DNA of 64,000 nt. Origin: Bin127 sp965221625 (GTDB lineage: Bacteria > Chloroflexota > Dehalococcoidia > Lucifugimonadales > Lucifugimonadaceae). The DNA lies in NCBI GenBank assembly GCA_965221625.1, contig OZ244903.1:1984001-2048000 (forward strand), read 5' to 3'. The notes beneath the pieces are model-generated. The model did no database searches. It was not told the origin of the DNA and saw only the letters and a program-made list of their open reading frames with translations. Shown piece after piece: positions 42,251 through 51,196 of this stretch; position 1 is the first letter of the stretch; each line of letters starts with the position of its first letter. The position numbers were made by a program, and so were the translations under genes.

Positions 42251-42857
42251 GCCACAACCTCGCGACTAGGGATGGCAAGCTCCAATTTGGTGCACGATCA
42301 AACGCGGTGCGGAACTCCTCGACCCCTTCAGCGCGTAAACTTCGGAGTGACACCACAAGACCGGCGAACGCATCAGTTGATCTCAAAGCCTCCAAACCAT
42401 CGGCGGCGTTTGAACGACGCGTGGCATCGCCGACGAAGCGCATGATGACCAACCCGACGAATGCTGTTGCGATGTACGCCATCACAGCGGAAGCGAAGAA
42501 GTAACCCGCATACGCCGTCCCTGCCATGCCGCCGTGGATGTCGTTGAGATTGCGCGCACCGGAAAGCTCTGTCATTCTTGCAGTGCCATACCCCCGGTGT
42601 TCTGAAGTGCCGTCGATTACCGTTCCTGCGGCCCAAGGACCTTCCACCCATAACGGCGACAACAGATACCAGCTGACGCCGGCCACGATGAGAGCGAGTC
42701 CCAAGATCCGCACCGCAGACTGATTGGGCACCAACCACAAGCCTTGCAATCCGCTGATTGATGCGGCTATCTGCAGGAAACCGAGGTTCACCAAGACCGA
42801 CAGTACGACGTAGTCTCGAACCATCGTTGACGCGGCTGCCTCAATACCGTCATCCAT
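42243..42857 (-). CDS. membrane protein of unknown function
   Basis: The 204-residue product has about three hydrophobic segments (VVLSVLVNLGFLQIAASISG, VRILGLALIVAGVSWYLL, SAVMAYIATAFVGLVIM) and a cytoplasmic-looking C-terminal third with alternating Arg, Leu and Ala. I do not recognise a family. It overlaps the PAP2-like gene by eight bases, so the two are probably translated together and may work as a pair. The ATG lies 28 bases upstream of the strand switch region before ilvE's end. Confidence 0.7.
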   Translation of the reverse strand: MDDGIEAAASTMVRDYVVLSVLVNLGFLQIAASISGLQGLWLVPNQSAVRILGLALIVAGVSWYLLSPLWVEGPWAAGTVIDGTSEHRGYGTARMTELSGARNLNDIHGGMAGTAYAGYFFASAVMAYIATAFVGLVIMRFVGDATRRSNAADGLEALRSTDAFAGLVVSLRSLRAEGVEEFRTAFDRAPNWSLPSLVARLWRG

Positions 42858-42893
42858 AGGCGAAAGTTACACCGGCATGGGTCCGGTAGAGAT

Positions 42894-43829
42894 TTAACCG
42901 CCCCCCGGCGTTACGCCGACGCACCAGTCCTTGTAGTCGGGATTGAGGCCCGTGATGCAGTCGAAGTAGATCCCTTGAAGGTGGTTAGTGATTTCGCCGG
43001 TATTCCCGTCGGCAATATCACGATTGTCGATCTGACCCACCGGCGTGATGTGAGCAGCAGTGCCGGTGAGGAATATCTCGTCGGCCAGGTACAGCTCGCT
43101 TCGGTTGATGCGCCGTGGTTCCACTTCGATGCCCAACTCGTTCTTCGCCAACGTCATCACCGAATCTCGCGTAATTCCAAGCAACGCATTGGCAGTCTCG
43201 TATGGAGTAAATATCTTGCCGTTCGAGACCATGAAGAGGTTTTCGCCACTACCTTCCGAAACGGAGCCATCGTAGTTTAGCAAAATCGCCTCGTTGTATC
43301 CGGCCATGATCGCTTCCGTCTTGGCGAGGATGCTGGTGGTGTAGAGACCGGTAATCTTGACACCCGTCGGCAACATCGTGTCATCCGGCCGTCGCCACGA
43401 AGAAGTTTGGCATCGGATGGCACCATCGGCTTCAATGTATGCCCCGAACGGTTGGATCATCAGCGTGAAGTCATCCTCCAGCTGGTGCAATCTGAGGTTG
43501 GCTACTGCCTCTTGGCTCTTGTAAGCCAAGGGGCGAATGTATACATCCTCTGCGAAGCCGTTACGCTCCAGCAGATCCACGGTAATTTGGCAAAGGTCAT
43601 CGGCCGAATACGGAAGATTGATGCGCAGGATGTTGCAACCGCGGAGCAGTCGCTCATAGTGCTCGCGCATGCGGAAGATGTAGACTTTGCCGTCCGTTTC
43701 GTTCCAGTTCCCGCGGATACCTTCGAAACATGCGGTGCCGTAGTGCAGCGCATGTGTCGCAACGCCGACCCGCGCTTCCTCCATCGGGACCTGCTGCCCT
43801 TTGAAGAAAACCCAAGTTGTTTCGGCCAT
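42894..43829 (-). CDS. ilvE: branched-chain amino acid aminotransferase
   Basis: IlvE transfers the final amino group to the oxo-acids of leucine, isoleucine and valine. The 311-residue fold-type-IV PLP enzyme has ARVGVATHALHYGTACFEGI, the PLP lysine in TGVKITGLYTTSILAKTEA, EGSGENLFMV and DEIFLTGTAAHITPVGQID. It is separate from the ilvB-leuB operon and has no T-box. A TATAAT box lies about 53 bases upstream, in the 163-base gap after the enolase-superfamily gene. Confidence 0.95.
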   Translation of the reverse strand: MAETTWVFFKGQQVPMEEARVGVATHALHYGTACFEGIRGNWNETDGKVYIFRMREHYERLLRGCNILRINLPYSADDLCQITVDLLERNGFAEDVYIRPLAYKSQEAVANLRLHQLEDDFTLMIQPFGAYIEADGAIRCQTSSWRRPDDTMLPTGVKITGLYTTSILAKTEAIMAGYNEAILLNYDGSVSEGSGENLFMVSNGKIFTPYETANALLGITRDSVMTLAKNELGIEVEPRRINRSELYLADEIFLTGTAAHITPVGQIDNRDIADGNTGEITNHLQGIYFDCITGLNPDYKDWCVGVTPGGG

Positions 43830-43881
43830 CGCCTTCAGCTCCTAATGCGCGCAGAAACCGCCTTCTTTGTTCGCCGTTTCG

Positions 43882-43887
43882 ATTATA
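43882..43887 (-). promoter_or_regulatory. candidate -10 box of ilvE
   Basis: The minus strand reads CTAATATAATCGAAACGG, with a consensus TATAAT. The -35 region is weak. The downstream TCGAAA matches that of the rpsF box. Confidence 0.45.
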
Positions 43888-43992
43888 TTAGGCAGATTCG
43901 AGCACGGTACCGGCTCGGGCACAACCGAAATCAATTCCCGCTTAGCACCGCGACCGAATCCTCAGATTTGAGATTCTTACGCTGCGAACGGC

Positions 43993-45168
43993 TCAATGTT
44001 CCGATACGGTGTGTCCTTCGATCCAGTCGAAGTTGATGTCCTCTCCTAATCCCGGTCGGGTCGGCATCGGTATCATCCCATCTTTACCCATCGGGTCGAC
44101 GATCGAATTCAAGTACTCCGGAGGTTGGTCGTAATCGACGAAAGGATGGAGCAGGCCACGCTCATACCAACGTCCGTTGAACATGCCGCCGAGGACTGCC
44201 AGATTGCCGGCTCCGCCGCCGTGGACTTCGCAATCCATGTTGAACGCCTCTGCCAAGTGCGCAATCTTCATCGACGGACTAATACCACCTACGTCGTGCA
44301 CTCCGGTCCGCAGAATGTCGGCGGCACCCGAGAGCACCCATTCCGCTCGGGAATGGAACTTGCCTTCGACATATTCGGGGCCCAGCACCGGGATATCCAG
44401 ATTGTCAGCGACCCACTTGTACGACGACATTGAGTGCTCATCCATCGGCTCTTCGTACCAGTAATATCCGAGAGCTTGGATTCCCTTGCCGAGCTCGAAC
44501 GCATCGGTTCTGCTGTACCAATGGTTCGCGTCGAGCATCAAAGGTACGTCAGGGCCGACAGCTTCTCGGACGGCCGCACAGGCTTTAATGTCCATCTTCA
44601 CGGAAGGTGCCCACGAAACCGGCGGCATCCAGGTGTGAAGCTTGATCGCCGCGTAGCCTCGCTCGATCAACCACTCCGCAAATCGACCGTAATCCTCGGG
44701 CGTCGCCAACCCGTTCTCCATCTCATCGCCGCACATCGTCGAACCGTAGGCCGGTACTTTGTCCCGCATCCCGCCGAGGAGCTTCCATACCGGCGTGTCT
44801 AGCTGTCTGCCTGCCCAGTCCCATAGTGCCAACTCCACCACCGCCAGGCTGCGATCAGTCAACATGCCGCCACTGCCGCGTTGCCAACGAGCCAAGGATT
44901 GCCAAAGTCGTTCGCGGTCCATCGGATCCTGTCCGATCAGGACCTTCTTGTAGAAATTCTCTACGATGTGAGGGCGCAGTGCTTCCGACGAACCGAAGCT
45001 ATATCCGCACGAACCGTCATCCGCGACGATTGTCAGTAATGAGTTGCGCACCTCGTGCGTAGGTCCGGGATGGGTGTGCCCATCGGTGTCGTTAACCGTG
45101 TTAGACGTATGAGTGAATGTCGTTACTTTTATCTGCTCGATCTTCATTTGCTGGCGACCTCGTGGCAT
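43993..45168 (-). CDS. enolase-superfamily enzyme (mandelate racemase/muconate lactonizing group)
   Basis: The 391-residue protein is the second enolase-superfamily member in the window and is only distantly like the first. Barrel landmarks are AAIKLHTW, the metal Asp in LMLDANHWYSR, the metal Glu in YWYEEPMDEHSMSSY and GPEYVEGKFHSRAEW. A late His lies in DCEVHGGGAGN. Substrate class is unknown; acid-sugar dehydration is a guess. Two starts are possible: ATG 45168 with AAGGA just upstream, or ATG 45147 seven codons later with GAGG. It lies 48 bases after mutS. Confidence 0.83.
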   Translation of the reverse strand: MPRGRQQMKIEQIKVTTFTHTSNTVNDTDGHTHPGPTHEVRNSLLTIVADDGSCGYSFGSSEALRPHIVENFYKKVLIGQDPMDRERLWQSLARWQRGSGGMLTDRSLAVVELALWDWAGRQLDTPVWKLLGGMRDKVPAYGSTMCGDEMENGLATPEDYGRFAEWLIERGYAAIKLHTWMPPVSWAPSVKMDIKACAAVREAVGPDVPLMLDANHWYSRTDAFELGKGIQALGYYWYEEPMDEHSMSSYKWVADNLDIPVLGPEYVEGKFHSRAEWVLSGAADILRTGVHDVGGISPSMKIAHLAEAFNMDCEVHGGGAGNLAVLGGMFNGRWYERGLLHPFVDYDQPPEYLNSIVDPMGKDGMIPMPTRPGLGEDINFDWIEGHTVSEH

Positions 45169-45215
45169 TACATCCTTCTTCGCGATTGCGACTACATGTT
45201 ACGGGAACTAGTGGG

Positions 45216-47903
45216 CTATTCCTCGGTTTCCAATCGGGCCTCATTCCTCAACTCGTACAGTTTGTTGAGTGACTCGATGGGGCTCATGTTGTCGACGTCA
45301 AGGTCTGCGACCTTGCGAATGAACTCCAGATCCTTGCCGTTTTCGAAGAATCCCAGCTGTAGTTGGTTCGTCGGCGTTGGGTTCCCAGTTCCAATGTTGC
45401 TGGAGGATTGAGCTTCGAGTTCGGACAGCAATTCTCGGGCGCGTTCGACGACTGGCGAAGGCATTCCGGCGAGCATCGCGACGTGAACGCCGTAGGAACG
45501 GTCTGCTCCGCCAGGAACGATACGGTAGAGGAACGCAATGTCTTCACCCTCCTCGGCAACCGCAACCCGCAGATTCTGTGCCCGCGGCAACACGTCCCCT
45601 AAAGCGGTCATCTCGTGGTAGTGCGTCGCGAACAATGTCTTGCAACCTAGCGAAGGGTTGCTGTGGATGAACTCAGCGACAGCGCGTGCAATTGCCAAAC
45701 CGTCGTAGGTGCTGGTGCCTCGTCCGATCTCATCCAAGATCGCCAGTGATCGAGGAGTCGCCTGATTGAGTATTGACGCCGTTTCGACCATCTCTACCAT
45801 GAACGTCGAGCGTCCGCCGGCGATGTCGTCTGAAATGCCAATGCGTGTGAATATCTGATCAACAATCCCAATGCGCGCACTCTTCGCCGGCACGTAACTG
45901 CCTATCTGGGCAAGAATAACCAAGATCGCCGCCTGACGGATGTACGTCGACTTCCCGGACATATTGGGGCCGGTGACAATCAACAATTGGTTCTCGTGAT
46001 TTGACGACGCGAGGTCGTTGGGTACAAATCGACCGGCACCCAGCACGTCTTCGACCACCGGGTGGCGACCATCCTCAATCGTCAAAGTCTCACCCATGTC
46101 AAGATGAGGCATGATCCAGTCTTTCTCCACCGCCACGTTCGCGAGAGCGACGCAGACGTCGAGGTGGGCGATGGCAGTAGCAGTACGCATCAACGCGCCA
46201 GCGTGTGCAGCGATTTGCATGCAAACGCGGTTGTATATCGACTGTTCGAGTTCTGATATTCGCTCGGCTGCCCGGAAGACCTTAGATTCAAGCTCCTTGA
46301 GCTCCGGCGTGATGAAACGTTCGCCGTTTACCAAGGTTTGGCGTCTTTGAAACTCCTCGGGTACCAAATGAAGGTTCGATTTCGAAACCTCAATGTAGTA
46401 GCCGAACACCTTGTTGTGCCCCACCTTCAGGTTCCGAATCCCCGAACTTTCGCGCGCCTTTTCTTCGATTTCGGCGATCCCTTGACGGGCATCCGACGCG
46501 AGAACCCTCACCGAATCCAACTCGCGATCGAAACCATCCTCAATCACTCCACCGTCGGAAATCCGCACAGGCGGGTCCTCAACGATGGCGTCTTGAATCA
46601 GAATTCGCACTTCCTCGTGGGACGCAATCCCCTCGAACAGAGGCGATACAGGGCCGTCGTCGTCAGATCCAGAGACCAAGTTGCGTAACGACGGCGCGTT
46701 GTCGAGCCCGCGCAATAGTGCCCGGAGTTGACGCGGATCCGCGCTGCCGATTGTGAGTCGATTTACTAACCGTGGGACATCCGAGACGCTTGTCAGTAGG
46801 TCACCGATTTGAGTTCGCAAGGTGGAATCGACTTGCAACTTGTAGAGCGCATCCTGTCGCATCCTCAACTCCTGCAGATCGGTCAATGGTGCAGAAACCC
46901 AACCTCGCAGCAATCGAGCCCCCATCGGCGTGCGCGTGCGGTCGAGCGTCGAAAGCAACGTCGGACCGCCCTCAATCGATGGTGCCAAGATCTCCAAGTC
47001 TCGCATCGCACTCTGCGATAGGTGCATGTAGCGATCGGGTCGATGACGCCGCAACGTTGTAATGAACGGCAACCGACCGATCTGTGTCTGCGCTAGGTAA
47101 TCCAAAGCCGACGCCGCAGCCATCGTCGCCAGATGACATCCTTCGAGATTGAACGGCGTGAGCGCATCGGTCTCGAAGTGTTGCATCAACTGCTCTGAAG
47201 CAATGTCGGGATCGAGCACCGTTTCGTCCAACTGGCGCAGGATCGTTGAGCCTAGAGACGTTTCGCGAGCAGCGTCGCTATCCACGCGTGTGCTGATAAT
47301 CTGATGCGCGGAGGCGTCAACCAAAATCTCCACCGGTTCTAATCGCTCGACTTCTTCGATCAACGAGCGCGTATCGGTTTCCAATGCTGCGAACTCACCG
47401 GTGGAAGCCTCCAACCAAGCAAGTCCGCCCCGATCGCCCTCAACAACGCAGGCCGCCAAATAGTTGTGTTTAGCTTGCTCAAGTAGCGATGCGTCGAGGG
47501 TCGTCCCTGGGGTTACGATGCGAACTACCGCTCGATCAACGATGCCTTGCGAATTCGGCTTGTTTGTCGTTTGCTCAGCGATCGCGACCTTCAATCCAGC
47601 ACCTACCAACCGGCCGAGATAGGTGTCGAGCGCGTGGTACGGTATTCCCGCAAGTGCCGACCGCTGGCCACCACCTACGTCACGTGCGGTGAGTGCAACA
47701 TCGAGTAGTTTCGAGAGTGTGTGAGCATCCTCATCGAAACACTCGTAAAAATCGCCCATCCTGAATAGGAGAAGCGAGTCGGCGTACTTTGCCTTGAAAT
47801 GGAGGTATTGCCGCCGACCTGGTGAGAGCCTATGCCGGGCACTCCCACTCTTCCTTGATCTTCGCCTTCCGCCGTCTACAATCTGTTTGGTTTCGAGTGC
47901 CAT
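45216..47903 (-). CDS. mutS: DNA mismatch repair protein MutS
   Basis: MutS recognises mismatches and recruits MutL. The 895-residue product has the mismatch-reading FRMGDFYECFDEDA near residue 50, the connector and lever domains, and the ATPase with Walker A TGPNMSGKSTYIRQAA. Walker B SLAILDEIGRGTSTYDGLAI and THYHEMTALGDVLPRAQN follow. The basic N-terminal extension (RRRSRKSGSARHR) before the first domain is longer than in E. coli. mutL is not in the window. No upstream gene on this strand for 214 bases. Confidence 0.97.
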   Translation of the reverse strand: MALETKQIVDGGRRRSRKSGSARHRLSPGRRQYLHFKAKYADSLLLFRMGDFYECFDEDAHTLSKLLDVALTARDVGGGQRSALAGIPYHALDTYLGRLVGAGLKVAIAEQTTNKPNSQGIVDRAVVRIVTPGTTLDASLLEQAKHNYLAACVVEGDRGGLAWLEASTGEFAALETDTRSLIEEVERLEPVEILVDASAHQIISTRVDSDAARETSLGSTILRQLDETVLDPDIASEQLMQHFETDALTPFNLEGCHLATMAAASALDYLAQTQIGRLPFITTLRRHRPDRYMHLSQSAMRDLEILAPSIEGGPTLLSTLDRTRTPMGARLLRGWVSAPLTDLQELRMRQDALYKLQVDSTLRTQIGDLLTSVSDVPRLVNRLTIGSADPRQLRALLRGLDNAPSLRNLVSGSDDDGPVSPLFEGIASHEEVRILIQDAIVEDPPVRISDGGVIEDGFDRELDSVRVLASDARQGIAEIEEKARESSGIRNLKVGHNKVFGYYIEVSKSNLHLVPEEFQRRQTLVNGERFITPELKELESKVFRAAERISELEQSIYNRVCMQIAAHAGALMRTATAIAHLDVCVALANVAVEKDWIMPHLDMGETLTIEDGRHPVVEDVLGAGRFVPNDLASSNHENQLLIVTGPNMSGKSTYIRQAAILVILAQIGSYVPAKSARIGIVDQIFTRIGISDDIAGGRSTFMVEMVETASILNQATPRSLAILDEIGRGTSTYDGLAIARAVAEFIHSNPSLGCKTLFATHYHEMTALGDVLPRAQNLRVAVAEEGEDIAFLYRIVPGGADRSYGVHVAMLAGMPSPVVERARELLSELEAQSSSNIGTGNPTPTNQLQLGFFENGKDLEFIRKVADLDVDNMSPIESLNKLYELRNEARLETEE

Positions 47904-48051
47904 TAGTGCTCACCACCGATTTTAGACGCATCGAGATCTCGAAACCTAGCGGTGTGTCGAAACTACGAACACTACGATGCCACAGCACAGACGTCACGAC
48001 GGTGTTGCACAAATCATCGCGCCAAAACGGTCATTCTCGCGCCGTTAGATT

Positions 48052-48098
48052 CGTCTCGCGACGCACCGTCGCTAGCGAACGCGAGGCGTCGCGAGACG
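48052..48098. repeat. 13-bp perfect inverted repeat after the oligopeptide-binding gene
   Basis: CGTCTCGCGACGC (48052-48064) and GCGTCGCGAGACG (48086-48098) pair perfectly around a 21-base loop. It lies 20 bases after the stop of the substrate-binding gene. No T-run follows on either strand, so it is more likely a transcript-stabilising hairpin or a Rho-linked element than a standard intrinsic terminator. Confidence 0.6.
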
Positions 48099-48117
48099 TG
48101 GATCCGTACCAGATCGT

Positions 48118-50025
48118 TTACTGAGTCGGCTCCAGGTTTAGGAAGATGTGCAATCCGGTCCGGTGCCAGAATCCTTCGTGGATGTACTGATTGTCGTGAT
48201 GAGGCCACGACGATTCTTCCCAATAGGTTGTGTTCATCGGCAGCGTGATGATGGTTGATGTGAGCGGAATGTCCGGCAACTCGGGCAACCAGATCTCCAT
48301 CGCCTGTCGATAGAGCGGCATCACACCCGGAGAGTCTTCGGGCAACCGGCTCATCTCGTCAACCAGTGCGCTGAAATCCTCGTTGCACCAGCGGTAGAGA
48401 CCTGGGTAGGCAACGAATCCGATGTCCCCGTCTGGCACCAGGCGACAGTGATATCCCTTGAGGACTGGTTCCGGGTCAACCATCGAGCCGTGCCCCCAAA
48501 TGAAGCCGTCGGCGTGACCTTGGAAGATCTGATCGAGGAAGTCGGTTGGAGTAGAGAAGCTGGCGTCGAAACCATTTCGACGTAGGTTCTGCGTTACGAC
48601 CGGTGCCGCTGGTGTCGTTGACGGGTGTTGCGGGAACGTCACGATGTGAATCTTGATGCGCTCGCCGTCTTTGACCCAGAAGCCTTCACCGTCGCGCGTG
48701 TAACCTTCGCCGGTCATCAGCTCTGCCGACTTGTCGGGGTTGTACTCGCTAGTGTCGTACTGTTCAAGCAGATCGGCCACTTCGTCGTGATACTTCTGCA
48801 TCGGCGCATAGTACGGCCAAGGCAGCTGTTGAACGATTTGACCTCCACCGAATCCGAACTCGATTACTTCCTCGCGGTTGATCGAGTATGAGATCGCCCA
48901 ACGTACGTTCTTGTTGTCGAAAGGCGGACGCTTCGTGTTTAGGCCGAGTCCGACTGGCCACCAGTCCTCGTACCCGTATGGCGGTTCGCCATAGTAGTGC
49001 GTCGTCATGTTCGGGTTCTGAGAGACAACTGCCTTGTAGTTCGGTACCGTGAGCGAGAATGCCATGTCAATCTCATTCGTGATCAACAGTTGCGCCATCG
49101 TAATCTCATTCATTCCCGGCAGGAAGATGAGACGCTCGACCTCGGGAAGGTCATGGAAGCCGATCTTCGCCGCCCACCAATCGTCACGGCGATCCCAGAT
49201 CTTCTTCTCTACGTCGGTGTGCACCAGCCGATACGGACCGGTTACGACAGGCCAACCTTTGGCAGGGTCGTAGTGCGTAAAGGTCGAAACCTCTTCGACG
49301 TCTTCGTACACGTGCTTGGGAATCCAGGGAATGCCGATGTCGGCGCGGAAGATGAGGATGTCCCACACGTAGCGCGGGGCGGGTTCCGTGAACTCAATGT
49401 GCACGGTCAAGTCGTCGACTGCAGTTGCTTCCTTCGTCCACTGGTTGACAACGCCGTGCCGATCAAGCTTGTCGTCGTTGTTCGCCATGTTGATGGTGAA
49501 AGCAACGTCGTGAGCGGTGAACGGCGTGCCGTCGCTCCACTCAACACCATCGCGAATGTTGACAGTTACGCCCGTGTAACCGTCGTCGTACTCGAAGTCT
49601 GTCGCCATCCACGGGATCAACTCGCCAGTGAGCATGTTGAAGTAGAACAGCCCTTCGCTCGCCGCCTGGTAGAGGCCACTCCGTGACAGTCCGGCCGCGT
49701 GTGCGTTGAAGTTCTCGATGTCTGTGAAGGCACCAGGATGCTCGCCACCGAGACCTGCCATGATCAGCGTTCGATTTCTAGGAACGTCCAAGTAGCCAAG
49801 CGGAACCGGGGTCGGAGTTACCTCAACCTGAACTTCCTTCTCGACCTCCTTTTCAACGACCTTCTCGACCTCTTTCTCCACGACCACGGTCTGTTGAACG
49901 ACCTTTTCGACCTCGACGACGCGAGTGACTTCGACAGTTTCTTGTCCGCACGCCATCGCGAGAGCGAGAGTCGCGAGCATCGCACCGATCACGAAGATCG
50001 TTGCAATGCGCTTAGTTTTCGGCAT
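48118..50025 (-). CDS. oligopeptide-type ABC transporter substrate-binding lipoprotein
   Basis: The 635-residue protein is a family 5 extracellular solute-binding protein. A signal peptide with lipobox LAMAC gives a lipidated Cys26. Residues 31-69 are a Val/Glu/Lys repeat (VEKEVEKVVEKEVEKEV) likely to form a stalk or coiled coil between lipid and binding domain. The binding domain has NIRDGVEWSDGTPFTAHDVA, VVTGPYRLV and VRWAISYSINREEVIEFGFG. ATG 50025 follows GGAGG by eight bases. It is the last gene after the two ATPases and two permeases, a full Opp/Dpp-type importer. The ligand may be a peptide, glycoside or other solute. Confidence 0.93.
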   Translation of the reverse strand: MPKTKRIATIFVIGAMLATLALAMACGQETVEVTRVVEVEKVVQQTVVVEKEVEKVVEKEVEKEVQVEVTPTPVPLGYLDVPRNRTLIMAGLGGEHPGAFTDIENFNAHAAGLSRSGLYQAASEGLFYFNMLTGELIPWMATDFEYDDGYTGVTVNIRDGVEWSDGTPFTAHDVAFTINMANNDDKLDRHGVVNQWTKEATAVDDLTVHIEFTEPAPRYVWDILIFRADIGIPWIPKHVYEDVEEVSTFTHYDPAKGWPVVTGPYRLVHTDVEKKIWDRRDDWWAAKIGFHDLPEVERLIFLPGMNEITMAQLLITNEIDMAFSLTVPNYKAVVSQNPNMTTHYYGEPPYGYEDWWPVGLGLNTKRPPFDNKNVRWAISYSINREEVIEFGFGGGQIVQQLPWPYYAPMQKYHDEVADLLEQYDTSEYNPDKSAELMTGEGYTRDGEGFWVKDGERIKIHIVTFPQHPSTTPAAPVVTQNLRRNGFDASFSTPTDFLDQIFQGHADGFIWGHGSMVDPEPVLKGYHCRLVPDGDIGFVAYPGLYRWCNEDFSALVDEMSRLPEDSPGVMPLYRQAMEIWLPELPDIPLTSTIITLPMNTTYWEESSWPHHDNQYIHEGFWHRTGLHIFLNLEPTQ

Positions 50026-50101
50026 TTCTGCTTCCCTCCATTTGGAGTTTGCCTTGCAGTTCCCAATGAACTGCAATCACGTTAACACGAATCGCAATTG
50101 T

Positions 50102-51196
50102 CTACTGTGATGAAGTATTTCCATCACGAACGTTGAAGTACGCGGCGATGTCGACGTTACTAGCCTCTCCCGAGTTCCGATATACGTAGCACTTGGAGAT
50201 TCGATGGGCATCCAACGCGAAACTCGCCGGCATTGCCTCAGAGCACTCATCCATCGCATCGGGGCACCGGTTGATGAAGGGACACGTCGACTGCGTAACC
50301 TCGGTCGTCGAAAACCTCGGTGCATTTGCCCCAGTCATGTCTGCCCAACGCCGTTTCGGATCCGGCATCGGTATCGACTGCACTAGCAAGCGAGTGTACG
50401 GGTGCGCTGGATCGTTGATGACGTGCTCAACATCCCCCGCTTCCACGACGTGTCCGCGGTACATGATCATTATGTTGTCCGCAACCTGGTACGCCGTCGT
50501 CAAGTCGTGCGTGATGTAAAGAATCGCGATTCCCAATTCACGATTGAGCGTTCGCAATGTCTCAAGAATCGTCGCTCGCAACGATGCGTCGACCATCGAA
50601 ACGGGTTCGTCGGCGATGATTACCTGCGGTTTCAACAGCAATGATCGGGCGACCATTACTCGTTGTCGTTGGCCGCCGCTCAACTGATGTGGATAACGAC
50701 CGAGTGTCTCCGACGGGCGCAGTCCGACGCCCGAGATCGCTTCTTCGATAAGGTGCCTCGCTTCGTCACGAGTGGAAGCGAGTTTAAATCGAGAAATGGC
50801 GACGGAGAAGATGTGGTCGACCTTGTAGAACGGGTTGTACACCGAAAACGGATCTTGGAATATCGCCTGAACTTGGCGACGGTATGCCTTCCTCTCAGCA
50901 CCGCCCATCTCGAACACGTTGCGACCCCTGAAAACGACGTCACCGTGTGTAGGCCGCTGAAAGCCCAGCAAGATTCTTCCCAAGGTAGTCTTGCCGCTGC
51001 CACTCTCGCCGGCGACCGCGGTGATTGAGGCTGGCTGTTCGTTCAGACGAAATGTAACGTCGTTGACCGCGTAGTTGTGATTGCGATTCCAGATCGGTCC
51101 GGATGAGAAGATCTGCGAAACATTGCGAAGCTCCAGTAATGGAGACGCATCCCTGCTTGATTCGCCCGGCGGTACCTGTTCGATTGCGGCCGTCAC
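50102..51196 (-). CDS. oligopeptide ABC transporter ATP-binding protein (OppF-like)
   Basis: The 364-residue ATPase has Walker A GESGSGKTTLGRI, the signature LSGGQRQRVMVARSL, Walker B VIIADEPVSMVDASL and the C-terminal oligopeptide-transport extension with CPFINRCPDAMDEC, whose four-Cys pattern is common in OppD/OppF and can bind an FeS cluster. The GTG start overlaps the oppD-like stop by four bases (GTGA). It pairs with the upstream ATPase to power the importer. Confidence 0.94.
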   Translation of the reverse strand: MTAAIEQVPPGESSRDASPLLELRNVSQIFSSGPIWNRNHNYAVNDVTFRLNEQPASITAVAGESGSGKTTLGRILLGFQRPTHGDVVFRGRNVFEMGGAERKAYRRQVQAIFQDPFSVYNPFYKVDHIFSVAISRFKLASTRDEARHLIEEAISGVGLRPSETLGRYPHQLSGGQRQRVMVARSLLLKPQVIIADEPVSMVDASLRATILETLRTLNRELGIAILYITHDLTTAYQVADNIMIMYRGHVVEAGDVEHVINDPAHPYTRLLVQSIPMPDPKRRWADMTGANAPRFSTTEVTQSTCPFINRCPDAMDECSEAMPASFALDAHRISKCYVYRNSGEASNVDIAAYFNVRDGNTSSQ

